A model generated the notes under the pieces. The model searched no databases. It saw only the letters and a list, made by a program, of their open reading frames with translations, and had not been told where the DNA came from. Made by a program: the position numbers and the translations under genes. 64,000 nucleotides of DNA. Source: an uncultured Bacteroidales bacterium. Lineage in GTDB: Bacteria > Bacteroidota > Bacteroidia > Bacteroidales > Paludibacteraceae. Positions 44,476-53,057 of this stretch are shown here, piece by piece. Each line of letters starts with the position of its first letter. Position 1 is the first letter of the stretch. The stretch is from the NCBI GenBank assembly GCA_946187695.1, contig CAMHSB010000003.1, positions 110,818 to 174,817 of the forward strand, in the 5' to 3' direction.

Positions 44476-45363
44476 TTATTTGACTTCTTGGCCTTGGATG
44501 GTGTAGGTTTTGCAGTTCTTCTCGATGATGAGCTGACCATCCTTGAAGAACTTGTGTGAGTGGTTAGCCGAGGTACCGAATACCGAAGGAATAGCCTCTG
44601 TATTGATAGGCTGTACATCAAAGTTATTCCACTGACTTGTTGCTTTATAAGTCTCTACACTGGCAGCCGGTACATAGAGCGGAACATCGTTAAAGTACAC
44701 ATCAAATACATAATCATAAAGAGTAGGCGGTGTTGTTGCCTTGCAAGTAACTGAGGTTAGTTTATTGCAGCCAGAAAAGGCATAAGAACCAATGCTAGTA
44801 ACACTATTACCAATCATTGCTGAAGTCAAACCGCTGCAATTAAGGAAAGCATTATCTCCTATAAATGTGACGCTATTAGGAATCTCAATCGAGAACAAAT
44901 CGTAGCAGTCAGCGAAAGCGGCATTTCCAATGTATGTGGCAATATTAGAAATCGTAACAGAGGTCAAATAGTTGCAACCATCGAAAGCCATAGCCCCAAT
45001 TTTTGTGACGCTATTAGGAATCGTCACAGAGGTCAAACATCTGCAATCTTCGAAACAACTCCATCCCATCTCTACGACGCTATTGGGCATCGTCACAGAG
45101 CTCAAATAGTTGCAACCAGAGAAGGCATTATTTCCTATGCTCGTGGCACCATCCTCTATAATAATAGAGGAGATTGACGACCTATAATTATACCAAGGAG
45201 CGTGTGAAGGCTGAGCATAATTCGTCATTGTTCCCGTCCCGCTGATGGTCATGACGCCATCAGTTAAATTCCAAGTGAGATTGGCTCCACAGGTGCCATT
45301 TGCAGCGAATACAGTCCATGCACTTGCCATTGCAAGTAAAAATGCAAATAGTTTTTTTCTCAT
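44476..45363 (-). CDS. BspA-like leucine-rich repeat surface protein, small
   Basis: 295 residues. Signal peptide MRKKLFAFLLAMASAWTVFA, a 'TWNLTDGVMTISGTGTMTNY' module, then six TpLRR repeats of the type 'LTSVTIPNSVTKIGAMAFDGC', and the tail KDGQLIIEKNCKTYTIQGQE. It parallels the first module of the 1024-residue protein at 29352. It probably sits on the cell surface and mediates adhesion. Confidence 0.9.
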   Translation of the reverse strand: MRKKLFAFLLAMASAWTVFAANGTCGANLTWNLTDGVMTISGTGTMTNYAQPSHAPWYNYRSSISSIIIEDGATSIGNNAFSGCNYLSSVTMPNSVVEMGWSCFEDCRCLTSVTIPNSVTKIGAMAFDGCNYLTSVTISNIATYIGNAAFADCYDLFSIEIPNSVTFIGDNAFLNCSGLTSAMIGNSVTSIGSYAFSGCNKLTSVTCKATTPPTLYDYVFDVYFNDVPLYVPAASVETYKATSQWNNFDVQPINTEAIPSVFGTSANHSHKFFKDGQLIIEKNCKTYTIQGQEVK

Positions 45364-45489
45364 AATTGTAAGAGTTTTTAGTTAATATTGTTGTTAATTG
45401 TTATTTCCGAGATATCGAGACATCGAGTTATCGAGATTTCTAGGTATTAAAAAATGCACAATAAAAGCGTGCGCTTTCGTTCGCTTCAT
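45364..45489. other. leader region of the small BspA gene
   Basis: AT-rich leader with a short degenerate tandem repeat of ATCGAGA type (about 45403-45440). No gene seen. Confidence 0.5.
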
Positions 45490-45628
45490 TTGATTGTTTG
45501 AGGTCCTAGACTTACCTTTATTCTTCAAATAAATGCACGGAAAACTCACGCTAATACGTGATTGTGCATAAACCGTACTTGAAGAATAAATGATGTTTGT
45601 GAACTTGTCTAGGGTTTCAAACAATCAA
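45490..45628. mobile_element. 139-bp palindromic element with 22-bp terminal inverted repeats (MITE-like)
   Basis: Ends are TTGATTGTTTGA...CCTAGAC and its near-complement GTCTAGG...TCAAACAATCAA (3 mismatches in 22). Inside are further inverted pairs, TTATTCTTCAA / TTGAAGAATAA, ATGCAC / GTGCAT and CACG / CGTG, so nearly the whole element can fold into one long hairpin. It codes for nothing. No target duplication is evident. A structured RNA is the alternative. The rest of 45629-45783 shows no gene. Confidence 0.6.
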
Positions 45629-45783
45629 GTTGGGCTTATAACGCTATTATTTATGTATGTTGTTTGTCTGTTGTTTTATGCCATAGGCGGTAATATTGTT
45701 TTTGTTTAGTTTTGTTTTGATCGGTCAAGATTGCGGGGCAGAGCCTACATTGCTCCATCTTTTACGTCTCGGAGAGGAACGAT

Positions 45784-46869
45784 TTATTGTTCGTTATCTT
45801 CTAATAATATATTTTGCAATTCGCGTTCGAGTTGCTCGCGATCTGGCAAATAAAGCTGGTAACGGCTGACAAAAAGTTGGTTAGAGATTCCATGCAACGC
45901 ATATTCCATAAGCAATTTATCTTTCTCCGAACCAAGAATAATACCAATTGGCGGATTATCTCCTTCCGTATTCTCCTCAGCCGCAAAATAATTGAGATAT
46001 AAGTTCATCTGACCTATATCTTCGTGTTGTATTTCACCGCGTTTTAAGTCAATGAGCACAAAACATTTCAAGATACGATGATAAAAAACTAGATCAACGT
46101 AGAAGTTACGCCCGCCTATCGTAAGACGCTTCTGACGGGCAAAGAAAGAGAAACCTTTGCCTAATTCCAACAAGAACTGCTCCAAGTGCGCATATAGCGC
46201 CTCCTCAAGGTCGCTCTCCTTGTAGAGAGGTTTGGTTTCTATGCCTGCAAATTCCAACACAACAGGGTCATGTAATATGTCCTGCGGCTTGGTAACCGTT
46301 TGTCCTTCTCTGGCTAATTGCAGCACTCCTTCCTTATCTTTGCTCAGCGCAAGACGTTGAAATAGCAGACTTTTCTTTTGACGCTTCAGTTCACCGACGC
46401 TCCAATGTTCTTGCTCACATTGATGCACATAGAAACTGATTTCAAGTGGATCCTCCAATTTCAAAATCTCGAAATAATGACTCCAGCTCAATAAGTGAGA
46501 CGGCGTCTCACCTTTTTGAGCGAATAAGTGAGACAGCCTCTCATCTTTTGCAAAAGCATAGTAGAACTTCCTGATATAGAGCAGGTTACTCTTGCTATAA
46601 CCTTTGCCTAAACGTATGGTTAAATCTTTCGACAAACGATTTATCAGATTATCTCCATATTTCGCACGTGCGTTGCCGTGCTGCTCAAACTCAACGATAT
46701 AGCGACCTATCTCCCAATTGGTATCAATTAGGATTGTATTTACCGCAGTAGCCAGTTTTTGATGTGCCAATTCAACCGCTTTGCTGATATTCTCAACAAG
46801 CGTCTGGTATGCCGCATCGTTCACTAATTGTGCGTCTGCGTTTATTACTTTGGGACTTTGTTCGTTCAT
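45784..46869 (-). CDS. DUF1016 (YhcG-type) PDDEXK nuclease-domain protein
   Basis: 361 residues. The N-terminal DUF1016_N helical domain (about 20-180: WEIGRYIVEFEQHGNARAKY, LSWSHYFEILKLEDPLE) is followed by the C-terminal PDDEXK nuclease (190-350) with the motif FYVDLVFYHRILKCFVLIDLK (Asp, then D-x-K). YhcG-type proteins are frequent beside mobile or restriction genes; their target is unclear. Residues about 109-122 (RLSHLFAQKGETPS) come from a twice-repeated DNA hairpin GTGAGAC-GGC-GTCTCAC read in frame. No partner gene is adjacent. Confidence 0.88.
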   Translation of the reverse strand: MNEQSPKVINADAQLVNDAAYQTLVENISKAVELAHQKLATAVNTILIDTNWEIGRYIVEFEQHGNARAKYGDNLINRLSKDLTIRLGKGYSKSNLLYIRKFYYAFAKDERLSHLFAQKGETPSHLLSWSHYFEILKLEDPLEISFYVHQCEQEHWSVGELKRQKKSLLFQRLALSKDKEGVLQLAREGQTVTKPQDILHDPVVLEFAGIETKPLYKESDLEEALYAHLEQFLLELGKGFSFFARQKRLTIGGRNFYVDLVFYHRILKCFVLIDLKRGEIQHEDIGQMNLYLNYFAAEENTEGDNPPIGIILGSEKDKLLMEYALHGISNQLFVSRYQLYLPDREQLERELQNILLEDNEQ

Positions 46870-46988
46870 GTCTTTGCAAATTCGGTTGCAAAGTTACACA
46901 AAAAAAATGACACGAGCAAATTTATTTGCAAGTTTATGCGGAATTTGTGGATTTTGTAAGAGGAAGAGGGAGATTAAGGAAAAAGAAA

Positions 46989-47016
46989 GTCCCCCGCAGA
47001 CAAAGCCGCGAGGGAC
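46989..47016 (-). terminator. terminator of the ferritin/small regulator operon
   Basis: Minus strand GTCCCTCGCGG-CTTTGT-CTGCGGGGGAC followed by TTTCTTTTT. Confidence 0.75.
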
Positions 47017-47103
47017 GAGGAATCAATAAACTGACCGATCGCTCCGTTCACTTTACCCAAGAAGACACCGGCTCCGAGATAGAGCGTAGTGGTTGCAGGG
47101 TTC

Positions 47104-47277
47104 TTAGTTAGCCGGAGCCCATTTGCAGCGGACCGGAGAGATGATTGCACCTTCCTTCTTCAGTTCTGCAAACGCTTTGTCCACTTCCTTGCGGTCAATA
47201 CCTGTAATCTCCGCGATCTTGCCTGCGTTAACGGGTTGACCGAACTCACGCATCGCTTTCAATACTTGCTCTTTCAT
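47104..47277 (-). CDS. 57-residue winged-helix-like protein
   Basis: Reads MKEQVLKAMREFGQPVNAGK, IAEITGIDRKEVDKAFAELK and KEGAIISPVRCKWAPAN. The helix-turn-helix spacing 'A..F..P....IAE.TGID..EV.KA...L.KEG.I.SP' is typical of small MarR/ArsR-like winged helices in Bacteroidales. It follows the ferritin-like gene by 40 bases and precedes a terminator, so it is probably co-transcribed. Its last 12 residues recur, nearly unchanged, as the foreign tail of the glutathione peroxidase pseudogene at 19145. Confidence 0.8.
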   Translation of the reverse strand: MKEQVLKAMREFGQPVNAGKIAEITGIDRKEVDKAFAELKKEGAIISPVRCKWAPAN

Positions 47278-47317
47278 GATGAGATTTCAAATTTTTGATT
47301 TCAAATTTCAAATTTTA

Positions 47318-47779
47318 TTACATCATAGCCATGAGGAAATTATCGTATCCCAGACGGTCGATGAGTTTGAGGTACTGAGCCTCCCATTCCATATGCTCCT
47401 TCTCGCCGTCGATCCATTTCTGGATGAGTTTCTGCGTGGGATAATCGTCTGCAAAAGCCTGTGCGAGTTTGCTCATTTCCTCTATAGCGGTGGGCTGATA
47501 ATCCGACTCGATCTGCTGCTTCGGATCGTCATAGAACGGGAACTCGATGGTCTTCATAGCCTCTTGGAGGTCAGCGGGTTTGCAGCCCAGTTCAACCAGA
47601 CGGTTGAGTACTTCTTCTGCCTCGTCCCACTCTTCCTCTGCTTCCTCTTTCCACTTGTCGGCCAGCTTGTTCCAGCCGTTGAGACGGTCGTACGCCGAGA
47701 AAGCGAAGTGTTGCTTACTGTTACCAAACCATACTGCGCCCATATAGGCGAATGCTTTTAAAGCTTCTTCTTTTGTCAT
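47318..47779 (-). CDS. ferritin-like four-helix protein
   Basis: 153 residues from MTKEEALKAFAYMGAVWFGN; the longer frame to 47866 lacks similarity. Helices carry a carboxylate pattern EEAEEEWDEAEEVLNRLVEL and WIDGEKEHMEWEAQYLKLI (E-x-x-H then E) as in ferritin/bacterioferritin-like and Dps-like proteins. A role in iron handling or oxygen tolerance is likely. It is grouped with a winged-helix gene downstream and ohrR upstream on the same strand, all fitting redox stress. Confidence 0.75.
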   Translation of the reverse strand: MTKEEALKAFAYMGAVWFGNSKQHFAFSAYDRLNGWNKLADKWKEEAEEEWDEAEEVLNRLVELGCKPADLQEAMKTIEFPFYDDPKQQIESDYQPTAIEEMSKLAQAFADDYPTQKLIQKWIDGEKEHMEWEAQYLKLIDRLGYDNFLMAMM

Positions 47780-47931
47780 ATCGCGTGTGGCTATCCTCGT
47801 ACATGTACCAAAACTCAGTTTTAGTAGGAAGTACTCGGATGTACCCGCTCTTCGATCCACAAACATTACATTGGTTTGTGTATCGAGGGGATGCCCTCTA
47901 AGCCACGTGAGAGGGATTAAAGTTAAACATG

Positions 47932-48381
47932 TTATTTATTAAGTTTTTTCAGTTCTTCAATCAGTTTATCGAGAGACGGAATCATCTGCACTAACTCTTC
48001 CGCTTCACTTTCCGACATCTTCACCGCCTTGATCATGCTGTCCGGTATGGGCTGCGCTTGCTCGTAAAGGGCTCTACCTTGTTTAGTGAGCGACACTATG
48101 CGCTGGCGCGTGTCCTCTTTACCGCGTGTACGCGTGATGAGCCCTGCTTTTTCCATGCGCTGCAAGAGCGGCGTCATCGTGTTCGTGTCCAGCATCAACC
48201 GCTTACCGATGTCGCATACCGGTTGTTTGTCCTGCTCCCACAACACCAATAGCACCAAGTACTGCGGATAGGTGATGCCGAGCGGATCCAGATACGGGTG
48301 ATACGCCCCCATCATCAACCTCGCCGCAGAGTACAGACGGAAACACAATTGGTTCTCTAATTTCAGTTGCTCGTTAGTCAT
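47932..48381 (-). CDS. ohrR: OhrR-type organic hydroperoxide-sensing MarR repressor
   Basis: 149 residues starting MTNEQLKLENQLCFRLYSAA; a GTG at 48402 would add seven. The reactive cysteine sits in LENQLCF as in Bacillus OhrR (Cys15), with the tyrosines of YHPYLDPLGITYPQYLVLLV. The winged helix (DIGKRLMLDTNTMTPLLQRM, wing TRTRGKEDTRQR) is MarR-like. Oxidation of the cysteine releases DNA (known). The promoter carries two operator-like repeats (48395-48441), indicating self-control. The same operator lies before the broken glutathione peroxidase at 19.5 kb. Confidence 0.9.
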   Translation of the reverse strand: MTNEQLKLENQLCFRLYSAARLMMGAYHPYLDPLGITYPQYLVLLVLWEQDKQPVCDIGKRLMLDTNTMTPLLQRMEKAGLITRTRGKEDTRQRIVSLTKQGRALYEQAQPIPDSMIKAVKMSESEAEELVQMIPSLDKLIEELKKLNK

Positions 48382-48394
48382 TTTGTGATTTATG

Positions 48395-48441
48395 TCGTTC
48401 ACGATGCAAAATTACAAAAAATATTTTAATGTCGCAAGCGA
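48395..48441 (-). promoter_or_regulatory. ohrR promoter and operators
   Basis: TAATTTTG box (minus strand, 48414-48407), a GTCGTTCACGATG element at the transcription start (about 48394-48406) and the perfect repeat TCGCAAGCGA (48432-48441). The region matches 19498-19546 over about 57 bases with few changes. Confidence 0.75.
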
Positions 48442-48480
48442 TATAAATATTTTCTTAATAATCGTATATTTTATATTAAA

Positions 48481-48621
48481 TTATTGTATCTTTGTTATCC
48501 CTACGTACGCCAGCAGGATGAGGTTCATCATTAGGGCATAGATAATAGCAGGGATGGCAATCCGTTTGAGGACATTGTGAATCTTTGCCGCCGTTTGTTC
48601 GCGGAAGATATTGACGATCAT
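48481..48621 (-). CDS. small membrane peptide or remnant
   Basis: 46 residues: MIVNIFREQTAAKIHNVLKR then IAIPAIIYALMMNLILLAYV and GITKIQ. One hydrophobic helix with basic flanks. It lies upstream of ohrR on the same strand and its end (48481) precedes the ohrR promoter by 40 bases. It could be a genuine small protein or the last helices of a lost transporter; I do not recognise it. Confidence 0.4.
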   Translation of the reverse strand: MIVNIFREQTAAKIHNVLKRIAIPAIIYALMMNLILLAYVGITKIQ

Positions 48622-48680
48622 GCGACCAGCATGATGCCGATGATAAAAAATCTGACATACACAAAAAAAGAAAATATTTT

Positions 48681-48712
48681 TTTGCATATTTCACAAAAAA
48701 GCAGTATCTTTG
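48681..48712 (+). promoter_or_regulatory. promoter of the lipoprotein gene
   Basis: TTTG (48681-48684) and TATCTTTG (48705-48712) with 20 bases between, a full -33/-7 Bacteroidota promoter, 35 bases before ATG 48747. Confidence 0.7.
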
Positions 48713-48746
48713 CACGCAGTTTTGCGAGTATAACAAATTAATGTAT

Positions 48747-49271
48747 ATGAAAAAGATCTTTTTGCTAACCGCAGCGGCGCTGATGGTTGTCAGCTGCGGA
48801 ATGATGAAGAACGGAGGTTCTTCGAGTCAACGAACGGCAACAGCTTCCACCCAACAGGTTGCCACAACGACAGATGCCACAACGGCCGGTCAGGGTGCAG
48901 GTAACGCGTTACTGGCTTTGTACAACCAATACAAGGCGGACGGAAACAAGTACGACTACAAGAACATGCAGAACGTACTGAATACGGTTACGTTAATTGC
49001 CAACTGCGAAGGACTGAAGACCAATTACAAGAACTCGACGTACCTGCAGGATTTTGGCAAAGGCATGATCGCTTCTTCGCTGGGACTGGTTACCCAAAAC
49101 AATGTGGAGACGGTGACGAACAGTCTGGTAGATATGGTGAAGAACAGCGAAACCGTTCAGACGGCAGCTACGCAGGCACAGAACACTGCCAACTCAGCAG
49201 CCAGCTACGCCAACACAGCAGCACAGTACGCCGGTGCACTTAGCACCCTACTCTCTGCTTTCGGCAAGTAA
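48747..49271 (+). CDS. lipoprotein, DUF4923-like
   Basis: 174 residues: MKKIFLLTAAALMVVSCGMM with lipobox VVSC, a Ser/Thr/Gln-rich spacer (20-50), then a helical region (LYNQYKADGNKYDYKNMQNV, LIANCEGLKTNYKNSTYLQD) and an Ala/Asn/Thr-rich end (AATQAQNTANSAASYANTAA). The 'LN..TL...C.GLK' pattern resembles DUF4923-type Bacteroidales lipoproteins; function unknown. A promoter and a terminator frame it as a single-gene unit. Confidence 0.75.
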   Translation: MKKIFLLTAAALMVVSCGMMKNGGSSSQRTATASTQQVATTTDATTAGQGAGNALLALYNQYKADGNKYDYKNMQNVLNTVTLIANCEGLKTNYKNSTYLQDFGKGMIASSLGLVTQNNVETVTNSLVDMVKNSETVQTAATQAQNTANSAASYANTAAQYAGALSTLLSAFGK

Positions 49272-49278
49272 TCTGCGA

Positions 49279-49306
49279 CAGCGATCCTTCGGGGTCGCTT
49301 TTTTTG
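49279..49306 (+). terminator. terminator after the lipoprotein gene
   Basis: AGCGATCC-TTC-GGGGTCGCT followed by seven T. Confidence 0.85.
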
Positions 49307-49363
49307 TACTCCGCGGATAGCTTACATTTTTATCCCTGCTAACATCTTTTTCTCGTTTGGTTT

Positions 49364-49948
49364 TCATTTATACGTTACGGTTTCGCTGAGCGGTTTGCGG
49401 GAGAAATGGTGGTCGCTCGGTTTGGCATTCTCGGATGCATAGCCGCAGGGCATGAGGAAAGACGGTTTATGGTTAGCCGGTAACTCGAAAGCGGCAGCCA
49501 CTTCTGCCGGATCGAACCACTTCACCCAGCAAGTGCCGAGTCCGAGTTCGGTTGCTTCCATCATCATGTGCGTACCGATGATCGAGCAATCCATGTCGCC
49601 TGAGTTGGTGCCATCTTCTTTGGTCCATACCTGATTGGTGTCGTAGCACACGAGGAAGACCACCGGTGCACCGTACGCGCAGCGGGTGAGGGCGTTGATC
49701 TTGATAATCGCATCAGGACTCTGCAGCACGTAGATATGCTGCGGTTGTACGTTCTTGGCAGTCGGAGCGAGACGTCCGGCTTCGAGGATCGAATCCAGTT
49801 TAGCCTGCTCTACCGGCGTCTGTGCGTACTCACGTACCGCAAAACGCTGACGAGCTAAATCCATGAATGACTTGTTCTGCTGAACGGGTTGATTAGTGCA
49901 TGCAGCAAAACTGATTGCCGCGAATGCGAGAATGATTAGTTTTTTCAT
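49364..49948 (-). CDS. nitroreductase family lipoprotein
   Basis: 194 residues. Lipoprotein signal MKKLIILAFAAISFAAC, then a nitroreductase fold with FMN-binding RQRFAVREYAQTPVE, EAGRLAPTAKNVQPQHIYVL and GLGTCWVKWFDPAEVAAAF. A C-terminal 'PCGYASENAKPSDHHFSRKP' is typical of FMN-dependent Nfs-like enzymes. It should reduce nitro or quinone compounds with NAD(P)H; anchoring in the envelope is unusual for the family but common in Bacteroidales. The sugar kinase gene ends just before it on the same strand. Confidence 0.88.
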   Translation of the reverse strand: MKKLIILAFAAISFAACTNQPVQQNKSFMDLARQRFAVREYAQTPVEQAKLDSILEAGRLAPTAKNVQPQHIYVLQSPDAIIKINALTRCAYGAPVVFLVCYDTNQVWTKEDGTNSGDMDCSIIGTHMMMEATELGLGTCWVKWFDPAEVAAAFELPANHKPSFLMPCGYASENAKPSDHHFSRKPLSETVTYK

Positions 49949-49949
49949 T

Positions 49950-50843
49950 TTATTGTGCTTTTTGTAATGCGGCGACCAACTCGTCGCTGATATTATTTCC
50001 TATCTGACGGCACACATCTTGACTCCAACGCTGCGCCATCATGATGCGGTCGGCTTGTGCGTCCACCCCTTGTAACTTGGCGTAGATATAGCCCGCATTG
50101 AAATTATCGCCGGCACCAACCGTGCTGATCGTTTCGATGGGTGTGACCGGATAAGTGGTGCAATCCGCGGCGGTGTACACGCGGATTGTCCGTGCGCCGT
50201 CGGTCAGTATCAAGGTGTCGCAGAACTGGTTTACGCGCTCGTAGATGGCGGCTCCATCCGTCAGACCATACATGTACTCGAAGTCCTCCATCGAGCCGCG
50301 CACCACATTCGCCAGACGCATGTTCTCTTCGATATTGCCGAGGATCTGCGACAATTCGGCGATATGATTCTTGCGAAAATTGACGTCGTAATACAGCCAC
50401 GCACCGGCTTCTTCCGCGCCGTGCAGGAAGGCGCTCACAACGGGACGTATCACGGGATTGATGGCGAAGAACGAACCGAAAAGCACGACGTCTTCGCGGG
50501 TCACTTGCGGCAAGGTATTGTCCAGCAGATCCGTTGCATGGTCTTTGTAGAACTCATACTGCGCATCGTTCTGTTCGTTCAGGAAAGCCAAAGTGATATG
50601 CGATTTCGTACCCTTATGACGACAGACGTACTCCGACGAGACGCCGTTGCGCTCCAGGAAGTCGCAGATCATATCGCCTATATGGTCACCGCCGGTCTCC
50701 GTCACCATCGCACACGGTACACCTGCGCGACCCAAGGACACGATACTGTTGAAAGTCGAGCCGCCCGGCACGGCTTTTTGCGGCTGGTCGTTCTTAAACA
50801 AGATATCCAGCACCGTTTCTCCTATTCCGATGACACGTTTCAT
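49950..50843 (-). CDS. PfkB-family carbohydrate kinase
   Basis: 297 residues from MKRVIGIGETVLDILFKNDQ; the open frame to 50990 lacks similarity upstream. N-terminal PfkB signature region GGSTFNSIVSLGRAGVPCAM and C-terminal signature STVGAGDNFNAGYIYAKLQG with the catalytic Asp of GAGDNF. It phosphorylates a sugar (fructose, or 2-keto-3-deoxygluconate) in the cytoplasm. The latter would link it to the pectate lyase and KduI genes, but the sequence alone does not decide. It lies downstream of the TonB receptor at 50876. Confidence 0.88.
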   Translation of the reverse strand: MKRVIGIGETVLDILFKNDQPQKAVPGGSTFNSIVSLGRAGVPCAMVTETGGDHIGDMICDFLERNGVSSEYVCRHKGTKSHITLAFLNEQNDAQYEFYKDHATDLLDNTLPQVTREDVVLFGSFFAINPVIRPVVSAFLHGAEEAGAWLYYDVNFRKNHIAELSQILGNIEENMRLANVVRGSMEDFEYMYGLTDGAAIYERVNQFCDTLILTDGARTIRVYTAADCTTYPVTPIETISTVGAGDNFNAGYIYAKLQGVDAQADRIMMAQRWSQDVCRQIGNNISDELVAALQKAQ

Positions 50844-50875
50844 AGTATTATTTTTGTACGTATAATCTGTCTGTC

Positions 50876-52645
50876 TCAGAGCGTAAACTGCACGCTCGCA
50901 CTCACCCAATGACGCGGCTGCACGACCCCGGAGAAGTCGTAATAGAGCTGATCCGCCATGTTCTTTGCATCCACACTCACCTTGATCCACTCATTACGCC
51001 AGTACACGCTTCCGTCCAGCAGCCATACGGGTCGGTAATTCTCGATGGTGCCTTCGAGCGAGGAGTATTGGCCTTCGCGTTTGCGAAACGACAGTGCCCA
51101 CGATGCCCCGAAGCCCTTGTATATCTTATGCTCGATGCGCAGCGTCGCTTTGTGGCGCAGGTAGTCGAGTACATAGAGCGACATCATCCCTTGGGCATCG
51201 GCCTGCACGTCGCAGAACGCATAACTGAGTTCGATCCGTCGGATCCACTCGTAGCCTTGTACACCCACCGTCGCTTCTGCACCTGCCGCATTCACTTTCG
51301 AGTTGTTCGTGCTGCGCCAAACGACCACGTTCGGGTCGGGTTCCTTGATCCAGTCGATGATATCCCGTCCCCAGCGGTAGTAACCCGCCGCAGAGGCGTA
51401 CCAATGCCCTTTGCTGTACTGCGCCGACAACTCCACTTGCAGCGCTTTCTCCGGTTTCGTCAACGGGTCGGCTTGCTGGGTCGCCGCGTGGTAATACAGG
51501 TCCGTGAACGTCGGCACCCGAATGGCCCGATTCACGTTGGCAAACAAATGCAGACCCTTCACCGGCTCATAGCCTATGTTCGCTCCCACCGACCAATCAT
51601 TCCCGAACTGTGTGTTCCAGATACCGGCACCGCCTATCGTAGCACTCAACCCGCGCCAGTAGAACCGCTGCTCGGCGAAATAACGCACCTGCACCCGGTT
51701 ATGCACGCCCATGTTCGACGACCGGATATATTCATCTCGCAGCTCCAAGCCTGCCGTTGTCTTCGTCCATTCATTCGACCAACTGCCTTCGGCATGTGCC
51801 CCGCTCGTGTGCGTCCAGTGCCGGTTTAACGGGGTGCCGCGAAACAACTCATAGCGGTCGTAATGGGCGCGGTAGTAAGCGTTGGCGTGGATTGCCCAGC
51901 CGCCCGACCAATGGTGTTGGTACGCTACCGAACCGAAGACCATACGCGTGGCATCGAACTGCTCCGGGTACTTGGTGGTGTAAAAACAATTCGCCCCCGC
52001 ATCTTTGAATTGCGCACCTGCTTGCACATCCAAGCCCTTATAGCCCGCCTGCACAAACGCGTTCGCGATCTGATAATCGGTATTGTGCGCGTAGCCGTCT
52101 GACCGGTTATAGGATGCCGCCCCGTTCACGTACCAATCGTCTTTCTGCGTCCTTACAGCCACCGCCGGATTCACCAACCCGTACTCGCCGGCTGTCAGCT
52201 GTCCCGTAACCAGTAAGCTGTCTTTCGTAGCCCCTCTCGTCACAATATTTATCGCCCCGGAGAAGGCATCTATCGCGTAGTTAGTCCCTTGCAAGACCTC
52301 TATGCGCTCGATCATCAGCGCGTCCACAGGCAGGTCCATCGTGTAGTGCTCGGTCTGCGGGTCGGTCATGTCGATGCCGTTCAACAGCACTTTGACCTGC
52401 TTCGCCGAACCGCCGCGTATGGACGGATCCATCTGCACGCCGCTGGCACCTCGCTGTCGTACATCCACGCCCGGCACGTACTGTAACAAATCCGCCAAGG
52501 TCGTCACCAGCAACAACTTCACCTCCTCGGCTGTCAGGGTGGTGACCAACCGATAATCACTTCCGCTCACCGCGATCTGTTCGCCGCTCACCGTCACCTC
52601 CTTCAACTGCAGCGAAACCGACAATAAGATGGTCAATAACATCAT
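50876..52645 (-). CDS. TonB-dependent outer membrane receptor, short
   Basis: 589 residues. A very short leader (MMLLTILLSVSLQLKEVTVS) runs directly into the plug: DLLQYVPGVDVRQRGASGVQ, SIRGGSAKQVKVLLNGIDM, ERIEVLQGTNYAIDAFSGAI. The barrel ends in phenylalanine-like TL. It is the same subfamily as the receptor at 5095 (shared EQFDATRMVF/DQFDATRTAF, YRAHYDRYELFRG, KSFRKREGQYSSLEGT-like blocks) but lacks that protein's long N-terminal extension. Its ATG overlaps the DUF1294 stop (ATGATG). Ligand unknown. Confidence 0.87.
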   Translation of the reverse strand: MMLLTILLSVSLQLKEVTVSGEQIAVSGSDYRLVTTLTAEEVKLLLVTTLADLLQYVPGVDVRQRGASGVQMDPSIRGGSAKQVKVLLNGIDMTDPQTEHYTMDLPVDALMIERIEVLQGTNYAIDAFSGAINIVTRGATKDSLLVTGQLTAGEYGLVNPAVAVRTQKDDWYVNGAASYNRSDGYAHNTDYQIANAFVQAGYKGLDVQAGAQFKDAGANCFYTTKYPEQFDATRMVFGSVAYQHHWSGGWAIHANAYYRAHYDRYELFRGTPLNRHWTHTSGAHAEGSWSNEWTKTTAGLELRDEYIRSSNMGVHNRVQVRYFAEQRFYWRGLSATIGGAGIWNTQFGNDWSVGANIGYEPVKGLHLFANVNRAIRVPTFTDLYYHAATQQADPLTKPEKALQVELSAQYSKGHWYASAAGYYRWGRDIIDWIKEPDPNVVVWRSTNNSKVNAAGAEATVGVQGYEWIRRIELSYAFCDVQADAQGMMSLYVLDYLRHKATLRIEHKIYKGFGASWALSFRKREGQYSSLEGTIENYRPVWLLDGSVYWRNEWIKVSVDAKNMADQLYYDFSGVVQPRHWVSASVQFTL

Positions 52646-52923
52646 AAAACTGTATAATAAAGTATCACTCCCACTAATGCAATCTGCGCAACAAAGATGG
52701 CCGGAACACCGTATCGGAATTTCTTATGCTGCGTCTTGTGGTGCCAGGCTTTCATGCCCAACAAAGCACCTATACTGCCCCCGAACGCCGCCCACCAGAG
52801 CAGGGTCGATTCCGGGACCCGCCATTTGGACCGCTTGGCTTTCCATTTGTCGATGCCGTATAGGAAGAACGTCACCACATTGATCCCCGCCCAATAAATC
52901 AACACTATATAGATCCAATTCAT
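52642..52923 (-). CDS. DUF1294 family membrane protein
   Basis: 93 residues, three predicted transmembrane segments: IYIVLIYWAGINVVTFFLYG, LLWWAAFGGSIGALLGM and VPAIFVAQIALVGVILYY. The signature 'YGIDKWKAKRSKWRVPESTL' then 'GMKAWHHKTQHKKFRYGVP' defines DUF1294, a small family of unknown function. Overlaps the TonB receptor start by four bases, so they are co-translated. Confidence 0.9.
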   Translation of the reverse strand: MNWIYIVLIYWAGINVVTFFLYGIDKWKAKRSKWRVPESTLLWWAAFGGSIGALLGMKAWHHKTQHKKFRYGVPAIFVAQIALVGVILYYTVL

Positions 52924-53001
52924 CGTTTACGCCATTTGTGCCGCAAAGGTACTGCTTTTTTTTGAATTAGGCAACACGCGCACGCTTTTTTTTATTAAAA
53001 T

Positions 53002-53033
53002 TTTGTATATTCCAAATATTTGTTGTACCTTTG
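53002..53033 (+). promoter_or_regulatory. promoter of the flavodoxin/glutathione peroxidase operon
   Basis: TTTG (53002-53005) and TACCTTTG (53026-53033), 20-base spacing, 24 bases before ATG 53058. Confidence 0.7.
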
Positions 53034-53057
53034 CAGCGGATTTGACGCAAATACGAT

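Noticed and set aside
46870..47103. Possible continuation of a coding frame after the 57-residue protein (LYLGAGVFLGKVNGAIGQ)
   Set aside because: It lacks a start and crosses the terminator hairpin; chance reading.
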